Notes: generated by a model not told the origin, from the sequence alone. Positions 1 to 5,680 are shown, counted from the stretch's first letter. The stretch is 5,698 nucleotides of DNA from Clostridiales bacterium (GCA_012522615.1 JAAYKB010000112.1:1-5698), one strand, 5' to 3'. Numbers and translations: made by a program.

Positions 1-21
1 AAATATAGAAATACCCGCTAT

Positions 22-1497
22 TTATTTTGTCTTGCTCTTCATTTGATGATTTTGCAAATCGTTGACCGCCGGACTGCTTATCCATCGTCCGCGTATATCA
101 AAGCGCGAACCGTGACAGGGGCAGTCCCATGTTTTCTCATCCGGATTCCATTTAAGCTCACAACCAAGATGCGGACAGCGTGTGGAAACGAGGAAAATCT
201 CGCCTTTTTTAGATTTATATGCGCCATATTTCTTATTTCGGTATTCAATTATTCCTCCCGTTCCCCTTCTCAATTCGTCAAGAGTGGTAATTGGAAAATG
301 AAACGCTTGAGATAACAAACCGATGGTTGATTGCAGCCCGTCATCAACCACATTTATCGCTATGGATTTGGGAGAATAGCGCCGCGGCGAAAATGCGGGA
401 GCACATTCGTTTCTGACTCCCATAATCCTATCTGCAAGCAGGGTTGCGGAAACCATCGCGCTTGTCATTCCCCATTTGTTGAATCCGGTTGCGACAAGCA
501 TCCGCGGGTTTGACTTGCTGTATCTTCCGATATATGGTACGGCGTCCGAGGTCATGCAATCCTGCGCCGACCATTGATAACAGACTTGAGCATTCGGGTA
601 CAGCCGTCCTGCCGCATGGCGGAGGATTTCATAACTGCCGGGGGCATCCGACAATGCCGCAGGATTTTTACCCGTTCTATGCCCTACCCCGCCGAGCAGC
701 AGGGTATCCCCCTCGCTTCTGAACGAAAGACCGTTGTTCCGGACATCAAGATACATCCCGTTCATCTCCGGGATTTTTTGAAGTCCTATTACATAAGAGC
801 GTGACTGGTGCATCCTTATAAAGTAGAAACCGGGGAAGTTTATTATCGGAAAGTGTGTTGCAATTACAACCCATTTTGCCGTTAGGCGACCGCCGTCATA
901 GTAGACGGTTCGGTCTTCAACCGTTCTGACCCTTGTGTTTTCATAAATTTTTAAATCCTGTGCTAATGCCCTGAGAAATAAAAGGGGATGAAAATGAGCC
1001 TGATCCGGAAAGCAAAGTGCGCCCCGTAATTTGAACGGCAGTTCGGTATGGTCGGTCATAAACGACGGTATGCCAAGCCGAGCCGCAGCGTCAGCTTCCT
1101 TTTCAAGCTTTTCGGTATCTCCTCTTGAATAGATATATGCCGGGCACCTTTTGAAATTACAGTCAATATTCAGCTCTTCTATTAATGTCTGATACTGACT
1201 GATTGCTCGGCTGTTCGCCAGCGCATACTGCCAAGCAATCTCATCTCCGTACTGGTTTATAAGCTTATCATAAATCAGACCATGCTGTGCGGTTATCTTT
1301 GCGGTTGTTCCGCCGGTTTCCCCCTCTCCCACTCGGTTTCGTTCAAGAACAACAACGTTTAATCCGCGCTGCTGCAATAAATAAGCTGTAAGAACGCCGG
1401 TAAGACCGGCCCCGACTACCGCAACATCTGCGCTTGTTTGACCGCGAAGCGATTCTCTTTCCGGAAAAGAACAATCTGCCTGCCATAATGAACGCAT
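22..1497 (-). CDS. FAD-dependent oxidoreductase with C-terminal Rieske [2Fe-2S] domain (YhfW-like)
   Basis: A 491-aa cytoplasmic flavoprotein fused to a Rieske domain. Residues 27-34 (VVGAGLTG) form the Rossmann GxGxxG dinucleotide-binding loop, with E52 at the end of the second strand as the likely ribose ligand; the body resembles the DAO/glycine oxidase fold. Family-like blocks include TTAKITAQHGLIYDKL (64-79), ATHFP (213-217) and ATGFNKWGMTSAM (336-348). The C-terminus carries the Rieske cluster motifs CPHLGC (C441, H443, C446) and CPCHGS (C459, C461, H462). All four cluster ligands and the two cysteines of the bc1-type stabilising disulfide are present. Length and architecture match Bacillus YhfW-type proteins, whose substrate is not established, so the reaction is unknown; an amine or amino-acid-like donor passing electrons from FAD to the cluster is only inference. 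The ATG at 1495-1497 follows an AAAGGCGG ribosome-binding site about 8 nt upstream, and the TAA is at 22-24. It has its own promoter and lies behind the glnN terminator, so it is probably not co-transcribed with glnN. Confidence 0.94.
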   Translation of the reverse strand: MRSLWQADCSFPERESLRGQTSADVAVVGAGLTGVLTAYLLQQRGLNVVVLERNRVGEGETGGTTAKITAQHGLIYDKLINQYGDEIAWQYALANSRAISQYQTLIEELNIDCNFKRCPAYIYSRGDTEKLEKEADAAARLGIPSFMTDHTELPFKLRGALCFPDQAHFHPLLFLRALAQDLKIYENTRVRTVEDRTVYYDGGRLTAKWVVIATHFPIINFPGFYFIRMHQSRSYVIGLQKIPEMNGMYLDVRNNGLSFRSEGDTLLLGGVGHRTGKNPAALSDAPGSYEILRHAAGRLYPNAQVCYQWSAQDCMTSDAVPYIGRYSKSNPRMLVATGFNKWGMTSAMVSATLLADRIMGVRNECAPAFSPRRYSPKSIAINVVDDGLQSTIGLLSQAFHFPITTLDELRRGTGGIIEYRNKKYGAYKSKKGEIFLVSTRCPHLGCELKWNPDEKTWDCPCHGSRFDIRGRWISSPAVNDLQNHQMKSKTK

Positions 1498-1520
1498 GAT
1501 ATATCCGCCTTTCAGAATAT

Positions 1521-1549
1521 ACTATACAAATCGATAATCGCTTTGTCAT
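1521..1549 (-). promoter_or_regulatory. Promoter of the FAD/Rieske oxidoreductase gene
   Basis: On the minus strand, ATGACA (-35, 1544-1549) and TATAGT (-10, 1521-1526) are separated by 17 bp; each matches the vegetative sigma consensus at 5 of 6 positions. The predicted transcript starts near 1514-1515, so its ribosome-binding site would lie almost at the 5' end (leader about 17-20 nt). This leaves no room for a riboswitch or attenuator in front of the gene. Confidence 0.7.
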
Positions 1550-1567
1550 AGTCTTTCCGTTTTTGGC

Positions 1568-1608
1568 AAAAAAATCAGCAGATACAGCAAAGTATCCGCT
1601 GATTTTTT
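1568..1608 (-). terminator. Rho-independent terminator of glnN
   Basis: Arms 1592-1608 and 1569-1585 enclose a 6-nt loop (1586-1591). Read on the minus strand the stem is 17 bp with a single G-U wobble and ends in a run of seven U, about 25 nt after the glnN stop. On the plus strand the wobble becomes an A-C mismatch, but that side is also followed by a T-rich stretch, so it could work in both directions. The better fit is to glnN. Confidence 0.88.
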
Positions 1609-1632
1609 ATTTTATTTAAGCGGGTTATGCAA

Positions 1633-3723
1633 TCAGGTTTTAAAAAGCAGCTCTCCGTATGGTGGAAATGGCCAGCAAGAACTATCTGTCAACATTTCCA
1701 TTTCATCTGCAACAACGCGAACCTCCTGCATCGCAGTCAGAACCGTATCCTTATAGAATCGGGCAACCTTAAGCGGGTCGGTGTAGTTCTTAGCCTCCAG
1801 CAGGGCGTCATTCAAAGAGTCTATTTTTCTGAACATAACGGAAGACAGGGTCGACAGCTTGGAAACGAGGGCAGTCTCAACCTCACAATCGGCATCGGTT
1901 ATCAGCTGCTTTTTTGCAATAGCAGTTTCGCTGAGATTGCGGATATATGAACTTACAGCTGGAATAATTTCCTTGCGTGCTATATCCAGCATGGTCAATG
2001 CCTCAATATTCAAGACCTTGCTGTAATTCTCCAAAAGGATTTCATAACGGGCTTTTACTTCCTCATCGAAAAATACCTTATGCTTGACAAACAGTTCAAC
2101 ATTCTTCTTTTCGACAAAGCAAGGCAGGGCATCTGCTGTTGTTTTAAGATTGAGCAGACCGCGTTTTTCGGCTTCCGCAACCCATTCATCCGAATAGTTA
2201 TTGCCGTTAAATATAATCCTCTTATGTTCAATAATCGTCTTGCGCACCAGTTCCAAAACATCATTATGGAAATCCTTTGAGTTTTCGAGTATATCGGCAA
2301 AAACCGAGAGTTCCTCGGCAACAATGGTGTTGAGGATAATGTTTGGACCCGAAATCGATGCTGAAGAGCCGAGCATACGGAACTCGAATTTATTGCCTGT
2401 GAACGCAAAGGGAGAGGTGCGGTTGCGGTCGGTCGTATCCCTAAAGAAACGGGGCAGTACATGTACGCCGATTCGCATTTCCTTTTTATCTTTATGCAGA
2501 CATGTACATCCGTTTTCAATCGCATCAAGAACAGCCTGAAGCTCTTCGCCGACAAACATGGAAACGATTGCAGGAGGAGCTTCGTTCGCACCTAAGCGGT
2601 GGTCGTTGCCTGCGCTTGCCGCCGACAGGCGCATAAGATCCTGATACTCATCAACCGCTTTTATGATGGCGGCAAGGAAAAGCAGAAACTGGGCGTTTTC
2701 GCTAGGAGAATCTCCCGGCTCAAGCAGATTGATGCCGGTATCTGTGGATATCGACCAATTAATGTGCTTTCCACTCCCGTTCACTCCCGCAAACGGCTTT
2801 TCATGCAGAAGACAAACCAGACCGTGGCGGGACGCAACCTTTTTCATCATTTCCATTATAAGCTGGTTATGGTCGGTAGCAATGTTGGTTGTGGTAAAGA
2901 TGGGAGCAAGCTCATGCTGTGCGGGTGCCACTTCGTTATGCTCGGTTTTTGCAAAGACGCCAAGCTTCCAGAGCTCCTCGTCCAATTCGGCCATAAATGC
3001 TTTGATACGGGGCTTTATGGTTCCGAAATAGTGATCTTCAAGTTCCTGACCCTTGGGGGGCTTGGCTCCGAAAAGGGTTCTCCCGCAGAATATGAGGTCT
3101 TTGCGCTTTTCGAACAGTGCCTTATCCACAAGGAAGTATTCCTGCTCGGCGCCAACGGTGGTATTAACCTTTGTCACATCATGGTTGCCAAACAGCTTGA
3201 GCACACGAAGCGCCTGCCTGTTAATCGCCTCCATCGAGCGTAAAAGTGGGGTCTTTTTATCAAGTGCGTAACCTCCGTAGGAGCAGAAAGCGGTCGGAAT
3301 GCAAAGCGTATTGTCTTTTATAAAGGCATACGAGGTGGGATCCCATGCCGTATAGCCGCGGGCTTCAAAGGTTGCCCGAAGACCGCCGGACGGAAAGCTT
3401 GATGCATCCGGCTCTCCCTTAATAAGCTCTTTACCTGAAAACTCCATTATTATGGAGCCGTCCGATTTTGGAGAAATAAAGCTGTCATGTTTTTCGGCGG
3501 TAATGCCGGTCATCGGCTGAAACCAATGTGTAAAATGGGTCGCACCTTTTTCAATAGCCCAGTCCTTCATCGCGTTTGCAACAACATCAGCAATTGTTCG
3601 ATCAAGGCTTTTACCCATTTCCATCGTTCTTTTTAAAGCCTTATAAACGTCCTTCGGAAGTCTTTCGCTCATGGCCTTATCATTAAACACCATGGTTCCG
3701 AAGTTATCTGAAGCCGCATTCAT
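1633..3723 (-). CDS. glnN: Glutamine synthetase, type III (GlnN)
   Basis: A 696-aa enzyme making glutamine from glutamate, ammonia and ATP in the cytoplasm; GSIII proteins form large homododecamers. Length (usual GSIII about 700-730 aa) and motifs separate it from GSI (about 450 aa) and GSII (about 350 aa). The GSIII N-terminal signature HFTHWFQPMTGITAEKHDSF is at 63-82. Active-site blocks are GAEQEYF (191-197; E193 and E195 as metal ligands), NEVAPAQHE (263-271), NGSGKHINWS (315-324; the H of the glutamate-binding loop is H320) and NRTSPFAFTGNKFEFR (434-449; E447 and R449). The C-terminus WPFPPYGELLF (684-694) is typical of complete family members. No catalytic residue appears lost. The ATG at 3721-3723 follows AAAGGTGAT with about 8 nt spacing; TGA at 1633-1635. 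It is monocistronic, closed by the terminator at 1568-1608. Its leader carries an attenuator, and a divergent ANTAR regulator lies upstream, pointing to nitrogen-responsive antitermination (inference). Confidence 0.98.
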   Translation of the reverse strand: MNAASDNFGTMVFNDKAMSERLPKDVYKALKRTMEMGKSLDRTIADVVANAMKDWAIEKGATHFTHWFQPMTGITAEKHDSFISPKSDGSIIMEFSGKELIKGEPDASSFPSGGLRATFEARGYTAWDPTSYAFIKDNTLCIPTAFCSYGGYALDKKTPLLRSMEAINRQALRVLKLFGNHDVTKVNTTVGAEQEYFLVDKALFEKRKDLIFCGRTLFGAKPPKGQELEDHYFGTIKPRIKAFMAELDEELWKLGVFAKTEHNEVAPAQHELAPIFTTTNIATDHNQLIMEMMKKVASRHGLVCLLHEKPFAGVNGSGKHINWSISTDTGINLLEPGDSPSENAQFLLFLAAIIKAVDEYQDLMRLSAASAGNDHRLGANEAPPAIVSMFVGEELQAVLDAIENGCTCLHKDKKEMRIGVHVLPRFFRDTTDRNRTSPFAFTGNKFEFRMLGSSASISGPNIILNTIVAEELSVFADILENSKDFHNDVLELVRKTIIEHKRIIFNGNNYSDEWVAEAEKRGLLNLKTTADALPCFVEKKNVELFVKHKVFFDEEVKARYEILLENYSKVLNIEALTMLDIARKEIIPAVSSYIRNLSETAIAKKQLITDADCEVETALVSKLSTLSSVMFRKIDSLNDALLEAKNYTDPLKVARFYKDTVLTAMQEVRVVADEMEMLTDSSCWPFPPYGELLFKT

Positions 3724-3755
3724 CTTATCACATCACCTTTCTCAAACATGGATAC

Positions 3756-3805
3756 AAAAACATTAACAAAAAGCGCCGTAGGCAAACCAAGCCTACAGCG
3801 CCTTT
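3756..3805 (-). terminator. Attenuator (leader terminator) of glnN
   Basis: In the glnN 5' leader, minus-strand arms at 3791-3805 and 3769-3783 form a 15-bp stem with two G-U wobbles around a 7-nt loop (3784-3790). The stem is followed by U-rich RNA (UUUUU at 3768-3772, then GUUAAUGUUUUUG). On the plus strand one wobble becomes a C-A mismatch, so the better structure belongs to glnN mRNA. It lies only about 10 nt after the predicted transcription start and about 45 nt before the start codon. A terminator placed there would stop glnN transcription unless an antiterminator forms. Confidence 0.75.
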
Positions 3806-3810
3806 GCTGT
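3795..3810 (-). promoter_or_regulatory. Candidate ANTAR-type antiterminator hairpin in the glnN leader
   Basis: Minus-strand RNA reads ACAGC-AAAGGC-GCUGU: a perfect 5-bp stem closing a six-base loop with A at position 1 and G at position 4, the loop signature known for ANTAR target RNAs. The loop and 3' arm (AAAGGCGCUGU) are also the first 11 bases of the terminator's 5' arm, so the hairpin and the terminator cannot both form. That is the expected arrangement for the second hairpin of an ANTAR target. A partner hairpin with the same loop signature is not found, so this is a partial match to the canonical dual-hairpin element. Confidence 0.5.
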
Positions 3811-3822
3811 TTTCTGTGACTA

Positions 3823-3851
3823 ATAATAATTTATTAGATTTTGTTTGTCAA
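3823..3851 (-). promoter_or_regulatory. Promoter of glnN
   Basis: Minus-strand TTGACA (3846-3851, full consensus) and TATTAT (3823-3828, 5 of 6) are separated by exactly 17 bp. A T7A7 tract (3855-3868) sits just upstream of the -35, where an UP element would act. The predicted start is at about 3815-3817, giving a leader of about 93 nt. No GlnR/TnrA-type operator is evident. With such a strong basal promoter, control would fall on the leader terminator. A palindrome (3820-3837) overlaps the -10. Confidence 0.8.
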
Positions 3852-3970
3852 TACTTTTTTTAAAAAAATAATCATTTTTGCAGGATTACATAAATCATAT
3901 TGCATTTTTAAGGTTTATATTATGTAAAATTATGAATTAATTATCATTGTCATAGATTCTTTTGATGCGG
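3852..3970. other. AT-rich divergent intergenic spacer
   Basis: Between the two divergent -35 elements the DNA is extremely AT-rich (22 G/C in positions 3841-3960, about 18%). It contains a T7A7 block (3855-3868) next to the glnN -35, consistent with an UP element or bent DNA. No ORF with a ribosome-binding site and no further convincing operator or RNA gene was found here. Confidence 0.6.
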
Positions 3971-3999
3971 TTGACTTTTTCGGGGCTCTGCATTATAAT
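3971..3999 (+). promoter_or_regulatory. Promoter of the ANTAR regulator gene
   Basis: TTGACT (3971-3976, 5 of 6) and TATAAT (3994-3999, full consensus) are separated by 17 bp. Transcription should start near 4005-4007, about 186 nt before the GTG start, leaving a long leader. It points away from the glnN promoter, whose -35 is about 120 bp away. Confidence 0.8.
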
Positions 4000-4005
4000 A
4001 TATTA

Positions 4006-4191
4006 TAAGGAACAAGGACGTTCATGAGATGTGTTTATACTGTCGCACATCCTCCGTGGGTGTCCTTATTATGTTATCAGCATATATTTTTTATTGAACG
4101 GTACACATAAGGCTTGTGTGTTTTTGCACGGACGAATCAGCATTCATGCAAATTTCATCTTGGACACCCAACATATAAAGGCGGTGGTTTT
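4006..4191 (+). promoter_or_regulatory. Long 5' leader of the ANTAR gene with alternative base pairings
   Basis: About 186 nt lie between the predicted start and the GTG codon. Visible pairings: AAGGAC (4014-4019) with GTCCTT (4062-4067), enclosing GATGTG (4028-4033) with CACATC (4046-4051). In competition with the outer stem, TGGGTGTCC (4057-4065) pairs perfectly over 9 bp with GGACACCCA (4162-4170), which lies just upstream of the gene's ribosome-binding site (4178-4185). A local hairpin ACACA/TGTGT (4103-4107, 4115-4119) also exists. No intrinsic terminator with a U-run is present, so any control would be on translation or processing. The sequence is not recognised as a known riboswitch class. 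Confidence 0.35.
4024..4110 (+). CDS. Possible 28-codon leader peptide upstream of the ANTAR gene
   Basis: An ATG about 18 nt into the predicted transcript is preceded by AAGGA (4014-4018) with 5-nt spacing. It opens a 28-codon frame ending in TAA at 4108-4110. The peptide contains HPPWVS at residues 9-14; PPW is a polyproline-type triplet known to slow ribosomes without EF-P. Its ribosome-binding site lies in one arm of the leader stem and its codons 12-14 lie in another, so its translation would alter leader folding. It resembles no known protein and could be a chance ORF. Confidence 0.25.
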   Translation: MRCVYTVAHPPWVSLLCYQHIFFIERYT

Positions 4192-4761
4192 GTGGAGAGC
4201 GTTCTTATTATTTCAAGCATCGATAAAGACAAGGAGTTGCTGACTGATTTATGCCGTGCCGGCTCTATATCAAAAATATGCACCGCTTCAAGCGCAGATG
4301 AAGCCCGCGGAGTTTTTAAGGGGGATTCATATGATCTTGTTATCATCAACTCGCCTCTTGCGGATGAATCGGGCAGCGAGTTGGCGATTTATATTTCTAA
4401 TACTACTTGTTCAGGCGTGCTGATGTTTGTAAAAAGCGAGCACTCGGAAACCATATCTTCCAAGGTTGAGGAATACGGCGTGTTTGTCCTGCAAAAGCCT
4501 ATCAGCCGTACGCTTTTCTTTCAGGCTATCAAGCTGATTTCGGCATCCTGCAAGCGGTTCCAGGGGCTTCATAAGCAGACCGTTAAGCTGGAGTCAAAAA
4601 TTGATGAGATACGTCTTGTAAACCGGGCGAAATGCGCTCTGATTCAATATCTTAGCATGACCGAGTCTCAGGCGCACCGTTATATTGAAAAACAGGCTAT
4701 GGATATGAGATTGCCGAAACGGGCGGTTGCAGAAAGCATACTCAACACCTACGAGTATTAA
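4192..4761 (+). CDS. ANTAR-domain antiterminator with degenerate receiver (pseudo-receiver)
   Basis: A 189-aa cytoplasmic RNA-binding regulator. Residues 1-115 resemble a response-regulator receiver: first strand VLIIS (4-8), YDLVIINSPLADESG (47-61) and QKP (101-103, with the conserved lysine K102). The phospho-acceptor Asp expected in the DLVI-x-D position is N53, and the N-terminal acidic pair is absent, so normal phosphorylation is unlikely. About 120-150 is a linking helix, probably a coiled coil. Residues 143-185 (NRAKCALIQYLSMTESQAHRYIEKQAMDMRLP and onward) are a classic ANTAR domain, the RNA-binding module of AmiR, NasR and EutV that prevents terminator formation. The start is GTG at 4192, after AAAGGCGG (4178-4185) with 6-nt spacing; a TTG at 4114 in frame would add 26 unrelated residues and has no good ribosome-binding site. 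TAA at 4759-4761. It is monocistronic. Divergence from glnN and the hairpin there make glnN the probable target. No partner histidine kinase is in the window. Confidence 0.92.
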   Translation: MESVLIISSIDKDKELLTDLCRAGSISKICTASSADEARGVFKGDSYDLVIINSPLADESGSELAIYISNTTCSGVLMFVKSEHSETISSKVEEYGVFVLQKPISRTLFFQAIKLISASCKRFQGLHKQTVKLESKIDEIRLVNRAKCALIQYLSMTESQAHRYIEKQAMDMRLPKRAVAESILNTYEY

Positions 4762-4798
4762 ACATCAAAATTTGTTTTGATAATTTAAGATAAAATCA

Positions 4799-4833
4799 CT
4801 CAATGAGGCTTGCGGGTTTCATTGAGCTTTTTT
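4799..4833 (+). terminator. Rho-independent terminator of the ANTAR gene
   Basis: Arms 4799-4809 and 4816-4826 pair over 11 bp with two G-U wobbles around the loop TTGCGG. They are followed by C and six T (4828-4833). Flanking GATAAAA / TTTTATC sequences could lengthen the stem. It lies about 38 nt after the stop codon. Confidence 0.88.
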
Positions 4834-4877
4834 ATCTAAAAATGGTTGAAAACCAAAAATAATGAAGAATCAGCATC

Positions 4878-4906
4878 TTGTATTAGAATTACAAAAGTGT
4901 TATAAT
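4878..4906 (+). promoter_or_regulatory. Extended -10 promoter of the CysG-N-like gene
   Basis: TATAAT (4901-4906) is preceded by TGT (4898-4900), a full TGn extended -10. A 17-bp spacer leads to a weak -35, TTGTAT (4878-4883, 3 of 6), as is usual for extended -10 promoters. The predicted start near 4913 gives a leader of about 45 nt that shows no clear structure. Confidence 0.65.
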
Positions 4907-4957
4907 TAAAAATATCTTAGTAAATTATGTTATTTATGTTAAAGCGAGGCGAAGAGC

Positions 4958-5443
4958 ATGAAGCCACGTTTCCCGCTATACTTTGATTTGGATGGGAATA
5001 ACTGTATTATTTTCGGCGGAGGGGATGAAGCGGCAGACCGAGCTGAGGCATTGCTGAAGTTCGGCGCAAAGGTAACCGTAATAACCCCCACGCTTTGCGC
5101 AAAACTGCGTAAGATGGACGAGGCAGGCCTGATTAGGTATATCCCCCGCCGTTACTATCGCGGTGACTGCTCATCCGGTTATATTTGTATTGCCGCAACC
5201 GACAATGAAGCAGTCAATATCGCTATTTCCGATGAATGCAAAGCGAAATCCATTGCTGTAAATGTTACTAATCCCTCGGATTTCGGCACCTTTATTTTTC
5301 CATCGGTAACAATTAAGAATGGAGTCACTGTTTCGGTGTCGAGCTCGATATACCAAGATCATACCGATAACATCTGCGGCATGATTGCCGATGAGATACC
5401 GTCTATTTTAGCTAAAGTACTTAAAGATAACATTACGGAGTAA
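4958..5443 (+). CDS. CysG-N/Met8-like protein (precorrin-2 dehydrogenase family), divergent
   Basis: A 161-aa protein with the Rossmann fold of siroheme-synthase N-terminal domains, which oxidise precorrin-2 to sirohydrochlorin with NAD+ and may chelate Fe2+. Family features: FPLYFDL (5-11), NAD-binding loop CIIFGGGDEAADRAEALL (16-33), FGAKVTVITP (35-44), YICIAATDNEAVN (75-87), and VNVTNPSDFGTFIFPS (101-116). Aligned by eye to E. coli CysG, the essential Asp104 of NVVD corresponds to N105 here. The usual SSGGxSPxxA stretch is replaced by SSSIYQDHTDNICGM (128-142). The long C-terminal dimerisation and chelatase part and the methyltransferase module of CysG are absent, as in short clostridial versions. 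It may therefore be an altered or inactive relative, and an active dehydrogenase cannot be assured. The ATG at 4958 follows a modest GAGGCG site. No other siroheme or cobalamin gene lies in the window. No strong terminator follows before the tRNA promoter. Confidence 0.82.
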   Translation: MKPRFPLYFDLDGNNCIIFGGGDEAADRAEALLKFGAKVTVITPTLCAKLRKMDEAGLIRYIPRRYYRGDCSSGYICIAATDNEAVNIAISDECKAKSIAVNVTNPSDFGTFIFPSVTIKNGVTVSVSSSIYQDHTDNICGMIADEIPSILAKVLKDNITE

Positions 5444-5484
5444 TCGGTTTCCATTTGAATTTATATACAAATTTCAAAAATGTC

Positions 5485-5513
5485 TTGAAATCGCCACTTG
5501 TATCGTGTATAAT
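5485..5513 (+). promoter_or_regulatory. Promoter of tRNA-Ser
   Basis: TTGAAA (5485-5490, 5 of 6) and TATAAT (5508-5513, full consensus) are separated by 17 bp. The predicted start near 5520 is about 20 nt before the mature tRNA 5' end, leaving a short leader for RNase P removal. Confidence 0.8.
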
Positions 5514-5539
5514 TCATCAGGCTGATAAATATCATATGC

Positions 5540-5631
5540 GGAGAGATGGCTGAGTTGGTCTAAGGCGCACGATTGGAAATCGTGTGTGGACTAATACTCC
5601 ACCGAGGGTTCGAATCCCTCTCTCTCCGCCA
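5540..5631 (+). tRNA. tRNA-Ser (anticodon GGA), CCA encoded
   Basis: The gene folds as a class II tRNA. The acceptor stem GGAGAGA (5540-5546) pairs with TCTCTCC (5621-5627). The anticodon stem CACGA/TCGTG (5568-5572, 5580-5584) encloses the loop TTGGAAA with anticodon GGA at 5575-5577, reading UCC and UCU. A long variable arm has stem GTGGA/TCCAC (5586-5590, 5598-5602). The T arm GAGGG-TTCGAAT-CCCTC is at 5604-5620. Discriminator G5628 is the base usual for serine tRNAs, followed by an encoded CCA (5629-5631). The long variable arm and discriminator support serine identity. Confidence 0.97.
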
Positions 5632-5680
5632 AAACAAAAATCCTGTCGAGTTATCGGCGGGATTTTTGTTTTGTATTATT
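5631..5680 (+). terminator. Rho-independent terminator of tRNA-Ser
   Basis: Arms 5631-5649 and 5654-5672 form a 19-bp stem with two G-U wobbles and a GTTA loop (5650-5653). The T-rich 3' arm continues as GTATTATT. The 5' arm starts at the A of the encoded CCA, so the terminator abuts the mature tRNA. Confidence 0.9.

Noticed and set aside
2055..2591. 178-codon open frame on the minus strand
   Set aside because: Alternative-frame shadow of glnN with unnatural composition and no family signature.
2599..3243. 214-codon open frame on the plus strand
   Set aside because: It lies antisense within glnN, which is unambiguous over its whole length; no ribosome-binding site or family resemblance.
4114..4191. 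N-terminal extension of the ANTAR ORF from a TTG at 4114
   Set aside because: The extra 26 residues are not receiver-like, the TTG lacks a good ribosome-binding site, and GTG at 4192 has one and begins exactly at the first receiver strand.
4172..4191. AAAGGC in the ANTAR gene's ribosome-binding site as an autoregulatory ANTAR hexaloop
   Set aside because: The flanking bases do not form a stem, unlike those in the glnN leader. The same was checked and rejected for AAAGGC in front of the FAD gene.
4006..4191. The leader as a 6S RNA or a known riboswitch (glnA motif, preQ1, THF, purine)
   Set aside because: The predicted ends do not pair as in 6S RNA, and none of the conserved cores of those riboswitch classes was found.
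4031..4243. 70-codon open frame on the plus strand across the ANTAR leader
   Set aside because: It runs out of frame into the ANTAR gene, has no supporting ribosome-binding site and no recognisable content.
5452..5481. AT-rich inverted repeat (TTTGAATTT / AAATTTCAAA) as a terminator of the CysG-like gene
   Set aside because: It has a bulge, no GC pairs to stabilise it and no following U-run; it may be chance in AT-rich DNA.
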